Shown piece after piece: positions 32,701-40,893 of a DNA stretch of 64,000 nt (its first letter is position 1; each line of letters opens with the position of its first letter). Source of the DNA: Sphaerolaimus hirsutus. Lineage: Eukaryota > Nematoda > Chromadorea > Monhysterida > Sphaerolaimidae. Where the stretch lies: positions 4,654,529 to 4,718,528 of the forward strand of contig OZ038451.1 in the NCBI GenBank assembly GCA_964036195.1, read 5' to 3'. Made by a program: the position numbers and the translations under genes. The notes beneath the pieces are model-generated. The model searched no databases. It saw nothing but the letters and a program-made list of their open reading frames with translations, and had not been told where the DNA came from.

Positions 32701-35700
32701 CCCCAGAACGAATATGTGCCAGTGTAGCGACATGTTCGACGTGGGTTTGCGCGTCTTGCATCTTGCTGTGAAGATTGTGATTGTTGATGTGATTGATCTG
32801 TTTGTGAATCATCCCCCTTATCAGGTGAAGGTTGTGAATTATCATCATCTTTTACCTCAGTGTCGATTTGATATTCAATACCGTCCTCTGTGTCAATTTC
32901 AAGAGGCACTAGGTTAGATGGAGATCTACGTGTGCGACGACCGTTACTTGCTAATACTGTGACTGCACGTATTTTGCCATCGCTTGACACGTGTATTTCG
33001 TGAACGCGGCCCATTTGCCACATGCCGCGTGGTTGTTTATCATCTGTGATTAACACCACTTGGCCACGTTTGGGAGCTTCGTTGATTGTGCCTCTTTTCA
33101 AGCGTTGATTTTTAGCTCGATCTTTGAGTAGGTCAATGTATTGACGTGACCACTCATACCAAAGCACTTCCCGATTGTGACGAATTTGGTCCCAAAGTAA
33201 TGTGATGTCATCTCTGTCCTTTTCAGGCACAGAATTGAGTGCAATTTCGTCGATGCAGTTGACGTCATTGACACGTGGGGGTGTGAGTGTGTAGGTTTTT
33301 TCGATTTGTGAGGGTGTGAGGTTGAAAGATCCATCCGTCATTCTTTCCCATTCCTCTTTTGGAATTTTTCGCATGGGTTCAATCGTGGTGGAATCGAGTT
33401 CCAACTCACGTTTTTCATCCATGTAACATGGTGGTGGGGTGCCCCAAAGAAAATGTATTGGGCGCAGTATCGCTGCACCAATGTCTGTGTTTGACAAGTA
33501 TGACAATGGTCGCGTATTGACGGAGAATTCGACGTCAAGCATGACTGTGAGAAATTCATGCCATGTGAGACAACGTCGTCCGCATGCTTTTTTGAGCAAG
33601 CGTTTGACCAAACCTACCATGCGTTCGTACACGCCGCCCTGCCAAGGACTATTGGCTGTGATAAAATGCCATTTTACGTCCGGTAGCATTTTGACGCAAT
33701 TTTTGAATGCTGGGGCATTGTCGGACCAAATTGTGTCCGGCATGCCTCGACGTGAAATAAAACGATTTAGAGCCATAACTGTGTCGGCTGTCGAGACACT
33801 ATTGGTTGACTCTAAATGAATGGCGCGTGTACTGAAGCATGTTAGCAACAAAATGTGTTGACTGTGACGGGTTCCGTTTTGTGAATAAACTAACGGTCCC
33901 ATATAATCAATGCCAATGTGTTGAAATGGCTTGATTTGTGATTGAGTTCGAGTGACAGGTAATGTGTGAAAATCGGGTAATGTGAATGGACCTCCTTCCG
34001 CTTTGCGGCATGTGACACATTTTCGCAAAATTTTTGCAACTACCTGCTTGGCGCTTGACAACCAGCAGTGTTCGCGTAAATCTGCTAAAGTGTGAAGCAT
34101 GCCACTGTGACCAGCAAGCTCATGAAAATGAGTGACCACTAGCGTTGTTAACCACCCGGTCTTTGGCAAGTAGTAAAACAACGAAGGGTTTCTGTGTTCT
34201 TTGTGAGATACACGCGTGACACAATATAATAAATTATTCCACGCGTCCCATTTGAGCATGTGGTGTTTGCCAAGTTGTGCTTGTGAAATGCAACTGGCAC
34301 ACTCCTCTGCCTGTGAAATGTGCAACACATGTCTAAATGCTTCGTTTAAATCAGCTTGTGTGATGGGTTTTGATAAATATTCGCTTTCGCGCTTTGCAGC
34401 CTTGTGCATGGAGCGATTTAGCCAATATGTTTTGACACGAAGCAGGTATACGACAGTACGCAACAATTTTGACAGTGTTGAAAATCGTCGAATGTCGATT
34501 TCGAATGGATTTGAAGGGATGTGACGTTGTCGACTTTCGACAAACGGATTTTGAGGAGTGACATTTTGTGACAAATTGGGGTCCAAGTTGACAGGTACTT
34601 GCTGTGCAAGAGCATTAGCTGGTTGTGAATCAGGCTGTGAAACGGGCTGTGAGGTTACTGCTCCAGCGTATAAAGGTCGACTGATGTGAATGTCGCCTTT
34701 CGCAAGTTCTTCAGTGACAGGTTGCGCTTGATATTGCGAAATGTCAAGTATGGTTGATGTGAGAGGTTCAGCTAAAAATGTGGGTCCAGTGAACCACATT
34801 GTTTCGATCATTAGTTGATCAAAAGTACAACCCCGCGACGCGATGTCGGCTGGGTTGTCTTTTGTAGCAACCTTGCAAATTTGAATGCAATGTTTTGACA
34901 TTAGTGAATGGATTTTTGTGACCCGATTGTTGACAAAAGTAGCCAGCGGCTTTGCTGTATACAGCCAGCCGATGACAACTGTACTATCGGTCCAGAGGAA
35001 ATTACTGTGAATTTTCCATCCACCCAGCTCAACGAGTTCATGATGTAAATAATCGATGAGCTGTGCACCAATTGTGACACCTAGCAATTCCAAGCGCGTG
35101 ATTGTGAGGGGTTGACCTTGTTTTGACGGAAGTGGGGCTAGTTTTGTGCGGGCTGTGAGAAAACCACTAAAATATCGGTCATCTTCATAACCGTATTCGT
35201 CAGGTGAAATCGCTTGTTGACGCAAATAAGCGCAAACGGCGTATCCATCTTTTGAGGCATCACAAAACACATGTAATTCTAATGGTCGTGTGACAGCTTT
35301 GACGTCGATGCCAAAAGAATGAAATGAGCGCGGGAATTTGATTTGACTTATGGATGAGAGATGTCGTTTTAAATCGTCCAGTAAGTCATCCGCCTCTGGG
35401 TCTTCGATGAGTTCATCCCAGGTTGTGATATTGCACCTTTGAATTATTTGTGACACGCGAAATTTCAACCGAAATAACGCGGGTGCTGTGACGCCAATAG
35501 GATCGTATGTTGAAGCCAGCAATTTATTTAAATTGCGGCGAGTGGCTGTGACAATGAGTGTGAAATCTTTCTTGGGAGCTGGCACTGCAATGGTGTCTTC
35601 AATGTGATCGTAAACGAGACCCATTACTTTGATGTATTGTGACTTTTTCGGGTTGAGGTCATCGGGTTTGAATTTTTCCGAGACCATAGGCGAATTTGTC

Positions 35701-38700
35701 ATCCATTCGCGCATGTTGAAATTTGCTCTTGCAAAAACAGCTTTAATTAAACGATAGAGCTGTATTGCATATTTGTCATCGTCTACGCTGATAACTAAAT
35801 TATCAACGTAAATGCTGTTGAGCAACAGCTCCAGTTTCATTCGTTCATTGGTCTCAGCGGGATGCATGTGAGCTAATTCCTCTTCTAGGTGATATTTGAT
35901 GACAGTTGACAATATGGATGGACTGCATGTGAGACCAAACAGCACCCTTGTGAATTGCATCATTTGAATATTGTCTTCATGTGACGGAATGGTGTCATCA
36001 CGCAGCCAGTAAAATTTTGTGAAAGCGCGTGATTTTGGGTGAAGGGCAATTTGTAAAAATGCTTTTTCAATATCTGCTAATAACACCACTTTTCCGGCTC
36101 TGAAGCGAAGCATTAATCCGAGCGCCAGGGGTGTGAGAACTGGACCTCGAAATAAGCAATTATTGAGACTTGGCTTGCCTGCAGAACCGTCATACACTAT
36201 TCGACATGTTGTCGATCTGCCAGGTGTGAGGACAGGTTGGTGAGGTAAGATGTGTTCTTGCAAACCATTTTGTGAACCATAGACGGGTTCTATGACCCCC
36301 TTGTGAAGTTGATCTGAGATGACTTTCGCGTATGTAGCGAATAAATCGGGATCTTTTCGAAACCGTTTCAACAGTGACAGAAAGCGACGAAATGCTTCTG
36401 CATTGTTAGTTGGCAATTCTTGAATGGTTGATTTGAATGGCCAATCTACGCTATAGCGACCAGTTTCTGGATCAAGAGTAATTGATTCCAGAATTAACTG
36501 TTCAGCTATGTCGTCATCATGTGATAAGGGATCGTCTGTGATACCTATTGACTCGAGACTGTGAAATTGAAATAATGTCTCTTGGCCAACAGCAACAGCT
36601 GATGAAGCATGTGAACTGCATGAAACCATGAATTGATGTGGGGAAATGTCGGGTGTTGTGACAAATGATTGTGAGGACGCATTTCCCCCTAGCATCAACC
36701 CAAGTATTGATTCGACTATGATCAATCCAGATGGGAGTTCGATTTCTGTTGGTCGAATATCGAACTTCCAATAATAGTCTTGACCAATGACTACATCTGG
36801 TTGACATAGTTTGTGACAAAACTCATCAGTCATTTCGGTCAATTCAAGCGGTTCCGCGAATTGTTCTTGTGCATGTTCACCGTACACAATGTAAATGACT
36901 GTTTTGTCGTCTTGTGACAACGGAGGTGGGCATGCATATGTTGCCAAATTATCCACTGCCCGTAAGGTGAGCGGAATTTGTAACATATTGCCCTTATTGT
37001 CGACGTGTTTGTAAATAGGCATGACAGCCTCGACCAAAAACGTATTGACTGTGACAGGCGTTTTTGTCGCAAACACGTTCATTTGAAGAACAACATCTCC
37101 TTTGTTTTCAAAGTTATACTCATTTGCCACGGATGCTTTAATGTATGAATATTCGCATCCAGTGTCAAAGAATATTAACAAAGGGTCTGTGACTCGATTT
37201 AATTCAGCGTCTTTATTAATTAATGAAGCCTGGGCCACTTGCAAACGAACAATAGGTGCAAAATCGAACTCACATTCTTGTTCGGCCTGCTGCCTGGTAG
37301 CGGTGTTGGGGTTACCGTAACCCGCCTGTGCGCTCAGCACCTCCACCGTGGGCCTGTGACTAGGTTGAAGTGGCACCGACGATGACATTTGATTCGGGTT
37401 GAGGTGTGGGTACACCTCGTACCGTTTTTGTTGGAAGCCGCGGATTTTGGCCTCGACACTCTCCATATCTGTGCCTTCCTGGATGAGGTTGGCACGGAGC
37501 GTCGTCCACAGCTTGTTTTCGCTGTGATATTTGCGAGCTTCCTCTTGAGCTTTTGCCTGTTGTGCGTTAGCGGGCCTTGGCCATTCGCCCATGTCGAGCG
37601 GGCCGTCCATGTCCAGCTGGTACAGCGTACTCTGTCTCCACCGGAAATTGTTTTCATCTGGTGGGATGACACACACGCTCATCGGTTCCGTTTGTGAAGG
37701 CGGATACGATGGCGGTGCATGTGACGATGCCGCGCCCGTTGTGATTACCTGAGCGTTGACAAAATTAGCGCTCGTTGCTTTGACAAAGGCTTTATTTTGT
37801 GAATTGTTTACCTGACGCCTAGCGGGTGCCTGTCTGGTAGGACAGAACGCCCCGTGATGCTGACCAATCTGGCGACAGTAGTAGCAACTCAACTGTTGAG
37901 TGCACTGTGCTGCTTGATGGCCTCTGCGTGTGCAGCGCGTGCACACATCGCCCAAAGCTCGCAACCGTTCCGTGCGCTCTCTCGGTGTGACGTATTGAGG
38001 GCAGTCGGTTGTGTAGTGCTCTTTGATGCCGCAGAACAAGCACTCAAATTTCGGCTTGCGATAGTCAGCAGCAGGTTGTGAGGGCTGCTTTTGACTCATC
38101 GCTCCGATCGCCGGAGTTCTGGGAGGTTGAGTGGAATTTTTATTTTTTCCTTGTGATTTACCAGCGTTAGCGTTTGTACCAGCAAAAGCAACCGTATTGT
38201 GAATAGGTTTTGGTTTTGAAAAGGTATTTTGTGATTTATTTCCTTTTTTCTTTTGCTGTTGCCAACCACCTCCATTTTGTGGCTTTTTGATCGATGAATT
38301 TTGTGATTTCTGAACAACAGTTGAAGATTGTGAACTCTGTTGTTCAGTTTTCATCGCATCTAACCGAGCACGAGCAATGGTAGTTAATGCATCAACAAAC
38401 CTGACGACTGTGAGTTCGGTGTCGCCGGTTACAGCGGTGCGCATCGAATTCCGGTGTTCTTCTGTGACGGCAAGAACAATATTATCGGGAAGATAACCAC
38501 AAATTATTCTTAACACTGCACCAGAATCGACACTTTCACCCCTTTCTTTAAGTTGATTGAGAGTTGACAAAAGGGTTCGTGTGAAACTTGTGAGAGAGTC
38601 TCCTCTTGACGAAGGTTTTTCAAGTGAATACAATTTATCCCAAAGGGCTGCTTGTACCCGATGCGTTTCACCAAAGTTTGATTGTAACATGGTGACCGCT

Positions 38701-39512
38701 GTGATGTAATCTCGACCATCACCTTTTAATCCGGCCAGCAGTTCTGCTGCTGGACCGGTAAGGCTGAGCTTGAGGTATGTATATTTCATACCCATTGACA
38801 AATTAGCTCGGTCGTGAATTTGAGCTCGAAAAATCTCCCACCAAGCTGCCCATTCTAACGGATCACCGCTATATTTAGCAAGCTCGATTTTTGGTAACTT
38901 TAACAAAGTTTCCGGTTGTGAAGGTTGAGAACTACTTCCCATATTGACATTGTTGTAAGGGGGTTGTGAAAGGGGTTGAGTAGTTAAATCAACAGTGGAC
39001 TGACCTTTCAAGGAAAGTATCAACCTTTCCGCGGATTTGATGTGCGCTTGGGCGGACGCAATCCTCGATTCCAGCTCATCCATGAGCATCATCGCGTTGT
39101 TCGAGCCAGAGTAGAGCGCGCGCTCCAATTTTGCGTTGGCGCTCTTTATTTCCTCGGCCACTCCGTCTTTGTCTCTGTCTAGGCTTGTGATGTAATCTTG
39201 GACAGTGGTTGTGAATTTGTCCATAGCCGTAGACAGGTCCGAGCGTTTCATCTCGGCCTGGTAGCCGTAGGCCTGAAGTAGTTCTAATACTTCCTCCGCC
39301 GCGCGTATGTTGACGGCAGCGGGTTGTGACTCGTCTTTGACGATTTTAGGAATCGGTTTGGATGTGAATCGCAGCACTCCGTTGCGCACTCCGGTCAGCG
39401 CCCGGCTATGCTGAGTCAACGGATGAGCTGTGTCGAACTCCTCAACGTTGCTCGCAGGCATAGCTGCGGCGGCGGCGGCGGCGCGCTGAGCGCGTATGCG
39501 TTCGTCGGCCAT
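29784..39512 (-). CDS. BEL/Pao Gag-Pol-Env polyprotein, 3242 aa, intact frame
   Basis: This encodes the particle, enzyme and envelope-like proteins needed to copy and insert the element. Visible domains: a helical segment 70-170; a DUF1759-type Gag 205-390 (LPKIELAKYSGDPLEWAAW); three CCHC zinc knuckles 491-557; an aspartic protease with DTG at 783-785; reverse transcriptase about 1090-1300 with D1147 in LLADIEKAF and YVDN at 1235-1238; RNase H 1411-1560 (D1418, E1475, D1509, D1556); integrase with an HHCC finger (to C1832, C1835) and D1869, D1931, E1963; a DUF5641-like C-terminal domain 2147-2205. From 2274 follows an env-like part. No stop or frameshift separates gag, pol and env, so proteolysis or splicing must release them. 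The start is the first Met, 263 bp after the primer site. Confidence 0.95.
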   Translation of the reverse strand: MADERIRAQRAAAAAAAMPASNVEEFDTAHPLTQHSRALTGVRNGVLRFTSKPIPKIVKDESQPAAVNIRAAEEVLELLQAYGYQAEMKRSDLSTAMDKFTTTVQDYITSLDRDKDGVAEEIKSANAKLERALYSGSNNAMMLMDELESRIASAQAHIKSAERLILSLKGQSTVDLTTQPLSQPPYNNVNMGSSSQPSQPETLLKLPKIELAKYSGDPLEWAAWWEIFRAQIHDRANLSMGMKYTYLKLSLTGPAAELLAGLKGDGRDYITAVTMLQSNFGETHRVQAALWDKLYSLEKPSSRGDSLTSFTRTLLSTLNQLKERGESVDSGAVLRIICGYLPDNIVLAVTEEHRNSMRTAVTGDTELTVVRFVDALTTIARARLDAMKTEQQSSQSSTVVQKSQNSSIKKPQNGGGWQQQKKKGNKSQNTFSKPKPIHNTVAFAGTNANAGKSQGKNKNSTQPPRTPAIGAMSQKQPSQPAADYRKPKFECLFCGIKEHYTTDCPQYVTPRERTERLRALGDVCTRCTRRGHQAAQCTQQLSCYYCRQIGQHHGAFCPTRQAPARRQVNNSQNKAFVKATSANFVNAQVITTGAASSHAPPSYPPSQTEPMSVCVIPPDENNFRWRQSTLYQLDMDGPLDMGEWPRPANAQQAKAQEEARKYHSENKLWTTLRANLIQEGTDMESVEAKIRGFQQKRYEVYPHLNPNQMSSSVPLQPSHRPTVEVLSAQAGYGNPNTATRQQAEQECEFDFAPIVRLQVAQASLINKDAELNRVTDPLLIFFDTGCEYSYIKASVANEYNFENKGDVVLQMNVFATKTPVTVNTFLVEAVMPIYKHVDNKGNMLQIPLTLRAVDNLATYACPPPLSQDDKTVIYIVYGEHAQEQFAEPLELTEMTDEFCHKLCQPDVVIGQDYYWKFDIRPTEIELPSGLIIVESILGLMLGGNASSQSFVTTPDISPHQFMVSCSSHASSAVAVGQETLFQFHSLESIGITDDPLSHDDDIAEQLILESITLDPETGRYSVDWPFKSTIQELPTNNAEAFRRFLSLLKRFRKDPDLFATYAKVISDQLHKGVIEPVYGSQNGLQEHILPHQPVLTPGRSTTCRIVYDGSAGKPSLNNCLFRGPVLTPLALGLMLRFRAGKVVLLADIEKAFLQIALHPKSRAFTKFYWLRDDTIPSHEDNIQMMQFTRVLFGLTCSPSILSTVIKYHLEEELAHMHPAETNERMKLELLLNSIYVDNLVISVDDDKYAIQLYRLIKAVFARANFNMREWMTNSPMVSEKFKPDDLNPKKSQYIKVMGLVYDHIEDTIAVPAPKKDFTLIVTATRRNLNKLLASTYDPIGVTAPALFRLKFRVSQIIQRCNITTWDELIEDPEADDLLDDLKRHLSSISQIKFPRSFHSFGIDVKAVTRPLELHVFCDASKDGYAVCAYLRQQAISPDEYGYEDDRYFSGFLTARTKLAPLPSKQGQPLTITRLELLGVTIGAQLIDYLHHELVELGGWKIHSNFLWTDSTVVIGWLYTAKPLATFVNNRVTKIHSLMSKHCIQICKVATKDNPADIASRGCTFDQLMIETMWFTGPTFLAEPLTSTILDISQYQAQPVTEELAKGDIHISRPLYAGAVTSQPVSQPDSQPANALAQQVPVNLDPNLSQNVTPQNPFVESRQRHIPSNPFEIDIRRFSTLSKLLRTVVYLLRVKTYWLNRSMHKAAKRESEYLSKPITQADLNEAFRHVLHISQAEECASCISQAQLGKHHMLKWDAWNNLLYCVTRVSHKEHRNPSLFYYLPKTGWLTTLVVTHFHELAGHSGMLHTLADLREHCWLSSAKQVVAKILRKCVTCRKAEGGPFTLPDFHTLPVTRTQSQIKPFQHIGIDYMGPLVYSQNGTRHSQHILLLTCFSTRAIHLESTNSVSTADTVMALNRFISRRGMPDTIWSDNAPAFKNCVKMLPDVKWHFITANSPWQGGVYERMVGLVKRLLKKACGRRCLTWHEFLTVMLDVEFSVNTRPLSYLSNTDIGAAILRPIHFLWGTPPPCYMDEKRELELDSTTIEPMRKIPKEEWERMTDGSFNLTPSQIEKTYTLTPPRVNDVNCIDEIALNSVPEKDRDDITLLWDQIRHNREVLWYEWSRQYIDLLKDRAKNQRLKRGTINEAPKRGQVVLITDDKQPRGMWQMGRVHEIHVSSDGKIRAVTVLASNGRRTRRSPSNLVPLEIDTEDGIEYQIDTEVKDDDNSQPSPDKGDDSQTDQSHQQSQSSQQDARRANPRRTCRYTGTYSFWGNVSHLMALSLLIQSKLANALTWTDQYHKTFNLCHKTRTGHAIQLPEKVTCHFPQVTAIEDIVVSIWTLRVQPQTTPIYRCFQQEHTIVTYMSLVGGKAMLPPEIIKNHRVTTYDCMIAYQNKSWKGEPLIKIGHALWSTNKSLHIDYCYFCHNLSNTVMNFHIEEGVVASLDGKKIVSEIQDLSHCNPQAGYCYDSDNGVSLWNATAFNKQCAFQEIGQFDAQYSQNHYIVEKLQAAFSVTWRSQQFPNNAECVPKDAKYIDQGSAFIQFLRYQLKKLKKPPTEKAPLHFKLAPNLDVGVFHLLTARQQYEVDKIAHLEQKQFGSIWQQLCHIRQTQLDIIHAIVTFNPTLGLRALLGRQNLYAEWHGDILMFWDCKPVTAEIIYFQHEYNNTCYKFLPVKVTNHPHIMFVAPGTNDLITHSPIDHCLMKDHKYYQLNDNSWANENGPTNLHVTKLPIELIWAGSWKPFTLNVSGSPGVSMTDIAFSIMAAHHHFQNLQRLEQQVTRSVDYIATKSNDPKAVQAYIAGIGQGVGAYFEGVGKELGHIIHGSVTGGASALDTLLTGPLQTAVNIILIILTIACIGYIGYVYMQWRLVTGRGMLPDIKGFFRRKGRKDKNPNKWEPRPFNKEKSVSDGDVTARRSRQAVSTNPPCQTKSSHNRHNRQVRHSYLQSLSHPSNKFLHSNGFQDARYSLDRIPRSVIVPNAPKKSKWRRGRAGSQNLHPPASLNRRARHQTPDSQSPSLSQRKSQGKTRSLTASPCKSDSRDSLESQGSQVSRNCHTKHFPLYPKLFTNSITSIKNWSNQKLNDLKRSVTFLKQTPSQSDIELGEMEESHDQELDPPPYHLTNSTQSLHSVRPHSQPPMSPCYQANRLQHRSNGSPPSRRRRSSTRPTRSDKPSRGSPRNLRSSPTGRDDQRGPQKTRRPDTGKAASLRRMPSNPWTSIMRRAGKMPASKTPTICYHRSDESITGV
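29787..32693 (-). CDS. Env-like glycoprotein region of the polyprotein (residues 2274-3242)
   Basis: A hydrophobic stretch at 2274-2291 (HLMALSLLIQSKLANALTW) could act as an internal signal peptide. A cysteine-rich ectodomain of about 450 residues follows, with potential N-glycosylation sites (NLS, NTC, NVS). A glycine-rich segment 2795-2830 precedes a strong membrane anchor at 2838-2863. The tail of nearly 380 residues is basic and rich in Ser, Pro and Arg, with a PPPY motif at 3112-3115. Known BEL/Pao env genes were acquired from different viral glycoprotein families. The Gly-rich segment before the anchor recalls class III fusion proteins (chuvirus or herpesvirus gB type), but this is inference from shape only. 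Confidence 0.7.
29806..30957 (-). CDS. Second open frame (383 codons) overlapping the env tail
   Basis: A frame offset from the polyprotein stays open for 1.15 kb beneath the cytoplasmic tail. Its product would be basic at the start, with an arginine-rich motif GKRRRRNRQKK at about 52-62 and further basic clusters. It would end in a strongly acidic tail (EEDAVEPMDEHHEEGREN). The last 75 codons look more protein-like in this frame than in the main one, while the PPPY-containing part looks better in the main frame. Possible explanations are a genuine overlapping accessory gene, expression by splicing or frameshift, or chance in GC-rich DNA. Nothing similar was recognised. Confidence 0.35.
   Translation of the reverse strand: MYWVYWLCLHAVAARNRQGYAARHQGLFPKKGQKGQKPKQMGAPPVQQGKIGKRRRRNRQKKPASGFNKPALSNQIVTQSSQSSSSSQLPSKFVTPLKQVSPFKRLSGRTVQPRSDPPIGYSTERAEEIEMETGARRVTKPAPSCESQPQSSSPNARLTVSEPVTTEVTREDAIPDREPLQKRLKRFAGVAGLPGEQKLSHKTFSFIPQTFHKFNNINQKLVKSKVKRSKKICDLPQTNTFTVRHRARRDGRKSRSRTRSPTVPFDQFNSITSQCTTSFTTSHVPLLSSQPLAASEQWQPTEPSKTIVDETDALRQAFERLAEESEKLPNWPGRPAGAPEDQAPGHGEGSQPEEDAVEPMDEHHEEGRENAGVEDADDLLPQE
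32898..33074 (-). other. DUF5641-like integrase C-terminal domain
   Basis: Residues 2147-2205 of the polyprotein, with PKRGQVVLITDD, the tryptophan-containing WQMGRV and a following RRSPSNLVPLE. This domain closes pol in BEL/Pao elements and helps fix the pol-env border at about residue 2205-2270. Confidence 0.75.
33483..34145 (-). other. Integrase zinc-binding and catalytic core
   Basis: Residues about 1790-2010. The HHCC finger comprises HFHELAGHSG and CVTCRK. The catalytic acidic residues are D1869 (GIDYMGPL), D1931 (WSDNAPAF) and E1963 (QGGVYERMV). All three are kept, so the copy may be competent for insertion. Confidence 0.88.
34833..35282 (-). other. RNase H domain
   Basis: Residues 1411-1560: VFCDASKDGYAV (D1418), RLELLG (E1475), WTDST (D1509) and NPADIASRG (D1556), the four acidic positions of the fold. 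Confidence 0.85.
35613..36245 (-). other. Reverse transcriptase domain with YVDN
   Basis: Residues about 1090-1300. CRIVYDGSA, LLADIEKAFLQI and FGLTCSPSIL are standard BEL motifs. The catalytic box reads SIYVDNLV (1233-1240), so the second Asp of the usual YVDD is Asn, while a nearby SVDDD follows at 1242-1246. Whether this lineage normally has YVDN must be checked against relatives. Confidence 0.88.
37842..38042 (-). other. Gag zinc knuckles (three)
   Basis: CLFCGIKEHYTTDC (491-504) and CTRCTRRGHQAAQC (524-537) are exact CX2CX4HX4C knuckles. CYYCRQIGQHHGAFC (543-557) is a one-residue-longer variant. They probably bind the genomic RNA during packaging. Confidence 0.9.
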
Positions 39513-39774
39513 AGCAAAGTTTGATCAATTTATTGCTTATTAGCAAAGTGGTAGCTAGCTGTGAACGAAATAAAATAATAATAATAAATATTTCGAATCT
39601 TGTGACTTGTACTTGTAAAATCGTAAGTATTTATGCACGCGCTACTAACGATTTTGCGTCCAAAACCGTATTACCGTAACCTCGTGCGTGTGACTCAGGC
39701 TGTGAAAAGCAATTTCCAATGAAATTTCGCGCGAGACGACTTAATTAGAGTGACCAATTAGTTTTAATTAGTCA
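39513..39774 (-). promoter_or_regulatory. BEL untranslated leader
   Basis: 262 bp between the primer site and the ATG at 39512. Short and AT-rich. It contains TGTGA several times. A packaging signal would be expected here but none can be named. Confidence 0.6.
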
Positions 39775-39791
39775 CCCTGCTCGCTGCGCCA
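39775..39791 (-). promoter_or_regulatory. Primer binding site, tRNA-Ser-like
   Basis: The plus strand reads CCCTGCTCGCTGCGCCA directly against the 5' LTR. That is what the 3' end of a tRNA with CCA looks like. It agrees with the acceptor and T-stem end of animal tRNA-Ser(UGA) as I remember it, over 17 nt. There is no gap between LTR and site. Confidence 0.8.
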
Positions 39792-40893
39792 TGTAAAATA
39801 ATACGGAACTTGTTTGAAGTGACTTGTGAACCAGCTCCTATTTCTAACCGAGGAAGAGGACAAATGTGAACAAGTGAAAGTTGACGTGAAGCGTCGTCTC
39901 TAGTTGACGTTCCGTTATTTTATCGAATGTGATTAGTTGAGTTGAAGTGAATTGACGTGAGTTAGTGTGAAGCAAATTTAGATTGTTTACCAAAGGTTTT
40001 GACGAACGTTTTTATTTAGGCGATTAAATACAAGAATTAAATGTAAATAAAATATATATAAAAATATATGTAAACAAAGGAATTAATTTACAACTAAATT
40101 AATTACTTAAATAAAACGTAAAAGAAGCTCTAATTACCGGAGAAATAAGGCAATTTAAAGAAGGCACTTAATTACGACAAAAGGCGAGAATTAAGTGGCG
40201 CGGTTGTGAATAAAGCACCTCAAAACAGCGCTGGTGTGAAATAAAGCACTGAGGTGACTTAAAGCACCAAGCGTTAAACTTAGCACCAAAAACAAGCGAC
40301 TTAATAAAGTGACTACGGCGCTTATTTAGATCCTAGGAAGAGATTCGTGTGAAGTTGACGAGGTTGCAAACACTGCCGATTTTAGCTGTGAAATCGGCTT
40401 TTAAGGGCCAGACCGATGGCGATTGGTTTGGCGCCAATCGGTCGGCTCTAATCTCCGATTTTTACCCAACATTTCCAATTGTGAAAGTTCAATCCTTGCC
40501 CGCTCGCTTCTCCGATGAAAAGCGAGCTAAACTGACAAGATAGTGAAAATGTGAGACAAGCCAGACAGCATTTTGAAATGGCGCGCGGGCCCGGCCCCCC
40601 ACTCTGGGCGGGCCCGCCGCTTAACATAAACATGACGGCGTATTTGCGTGCTGCTTGTCAAGGAAATGTGGCGGAATGTGAGCAATGACTAAGATCTAAA
40701 TATGTGAGCGATGTGAAGCGCACGTTGTAAACAACATCGCTTGAGATATTAAATGGTGAATGTGACGATGTTAAAATGGGAATGTAAATATGAATGAAAT
40801 CTTGACGAGTTGAATTAATTGAATATAAAAGAGAACATAAGACAGTTAACTTAAATATTATAGGTTTTTTACATTTTACGATAATGTTACACA
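39792..40893 (-). repeat. 5' LTR of the BEL/Pao element
   Basis: 1102 bp, the promoter-bearing LTR in element orientation (TGTGTAAC at 40893 to TTACA at 39792). Near-identical to 28598-29700, which supports recent insertion. Confidence 0.95.

Larger units (their letters stand above)
28598..40893 (-). mobile_element. Complete BEL/Pao LTR retrotransposon with env-like region (12.3 kb)
   Basis: Two LTRs, a primer site, one gag-pol-env frame and a 5-bp duplication are all present and in order on the minus strand. The gag similarity, protease, RT-RNase H-integrase order and DUF5641-like tail place it in BEL/Pao, a metazoan superfamily. At 12.3 kb it is long for the group because of the roughly 970-codon env-like region. 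Near-identical LTRs and an unbroken frame point to recent insertion. It is a candidate endogenous retrovirus-like element. Infectivity cannot be judged from sequence. Confidence 0.95.

Noticed and set aside
39775-39791. Partial tRNA gene
   Set aside because: Only the 3' end is present, CCA is encoded, and it abuts the LTR, so it is a retroelement primer site.
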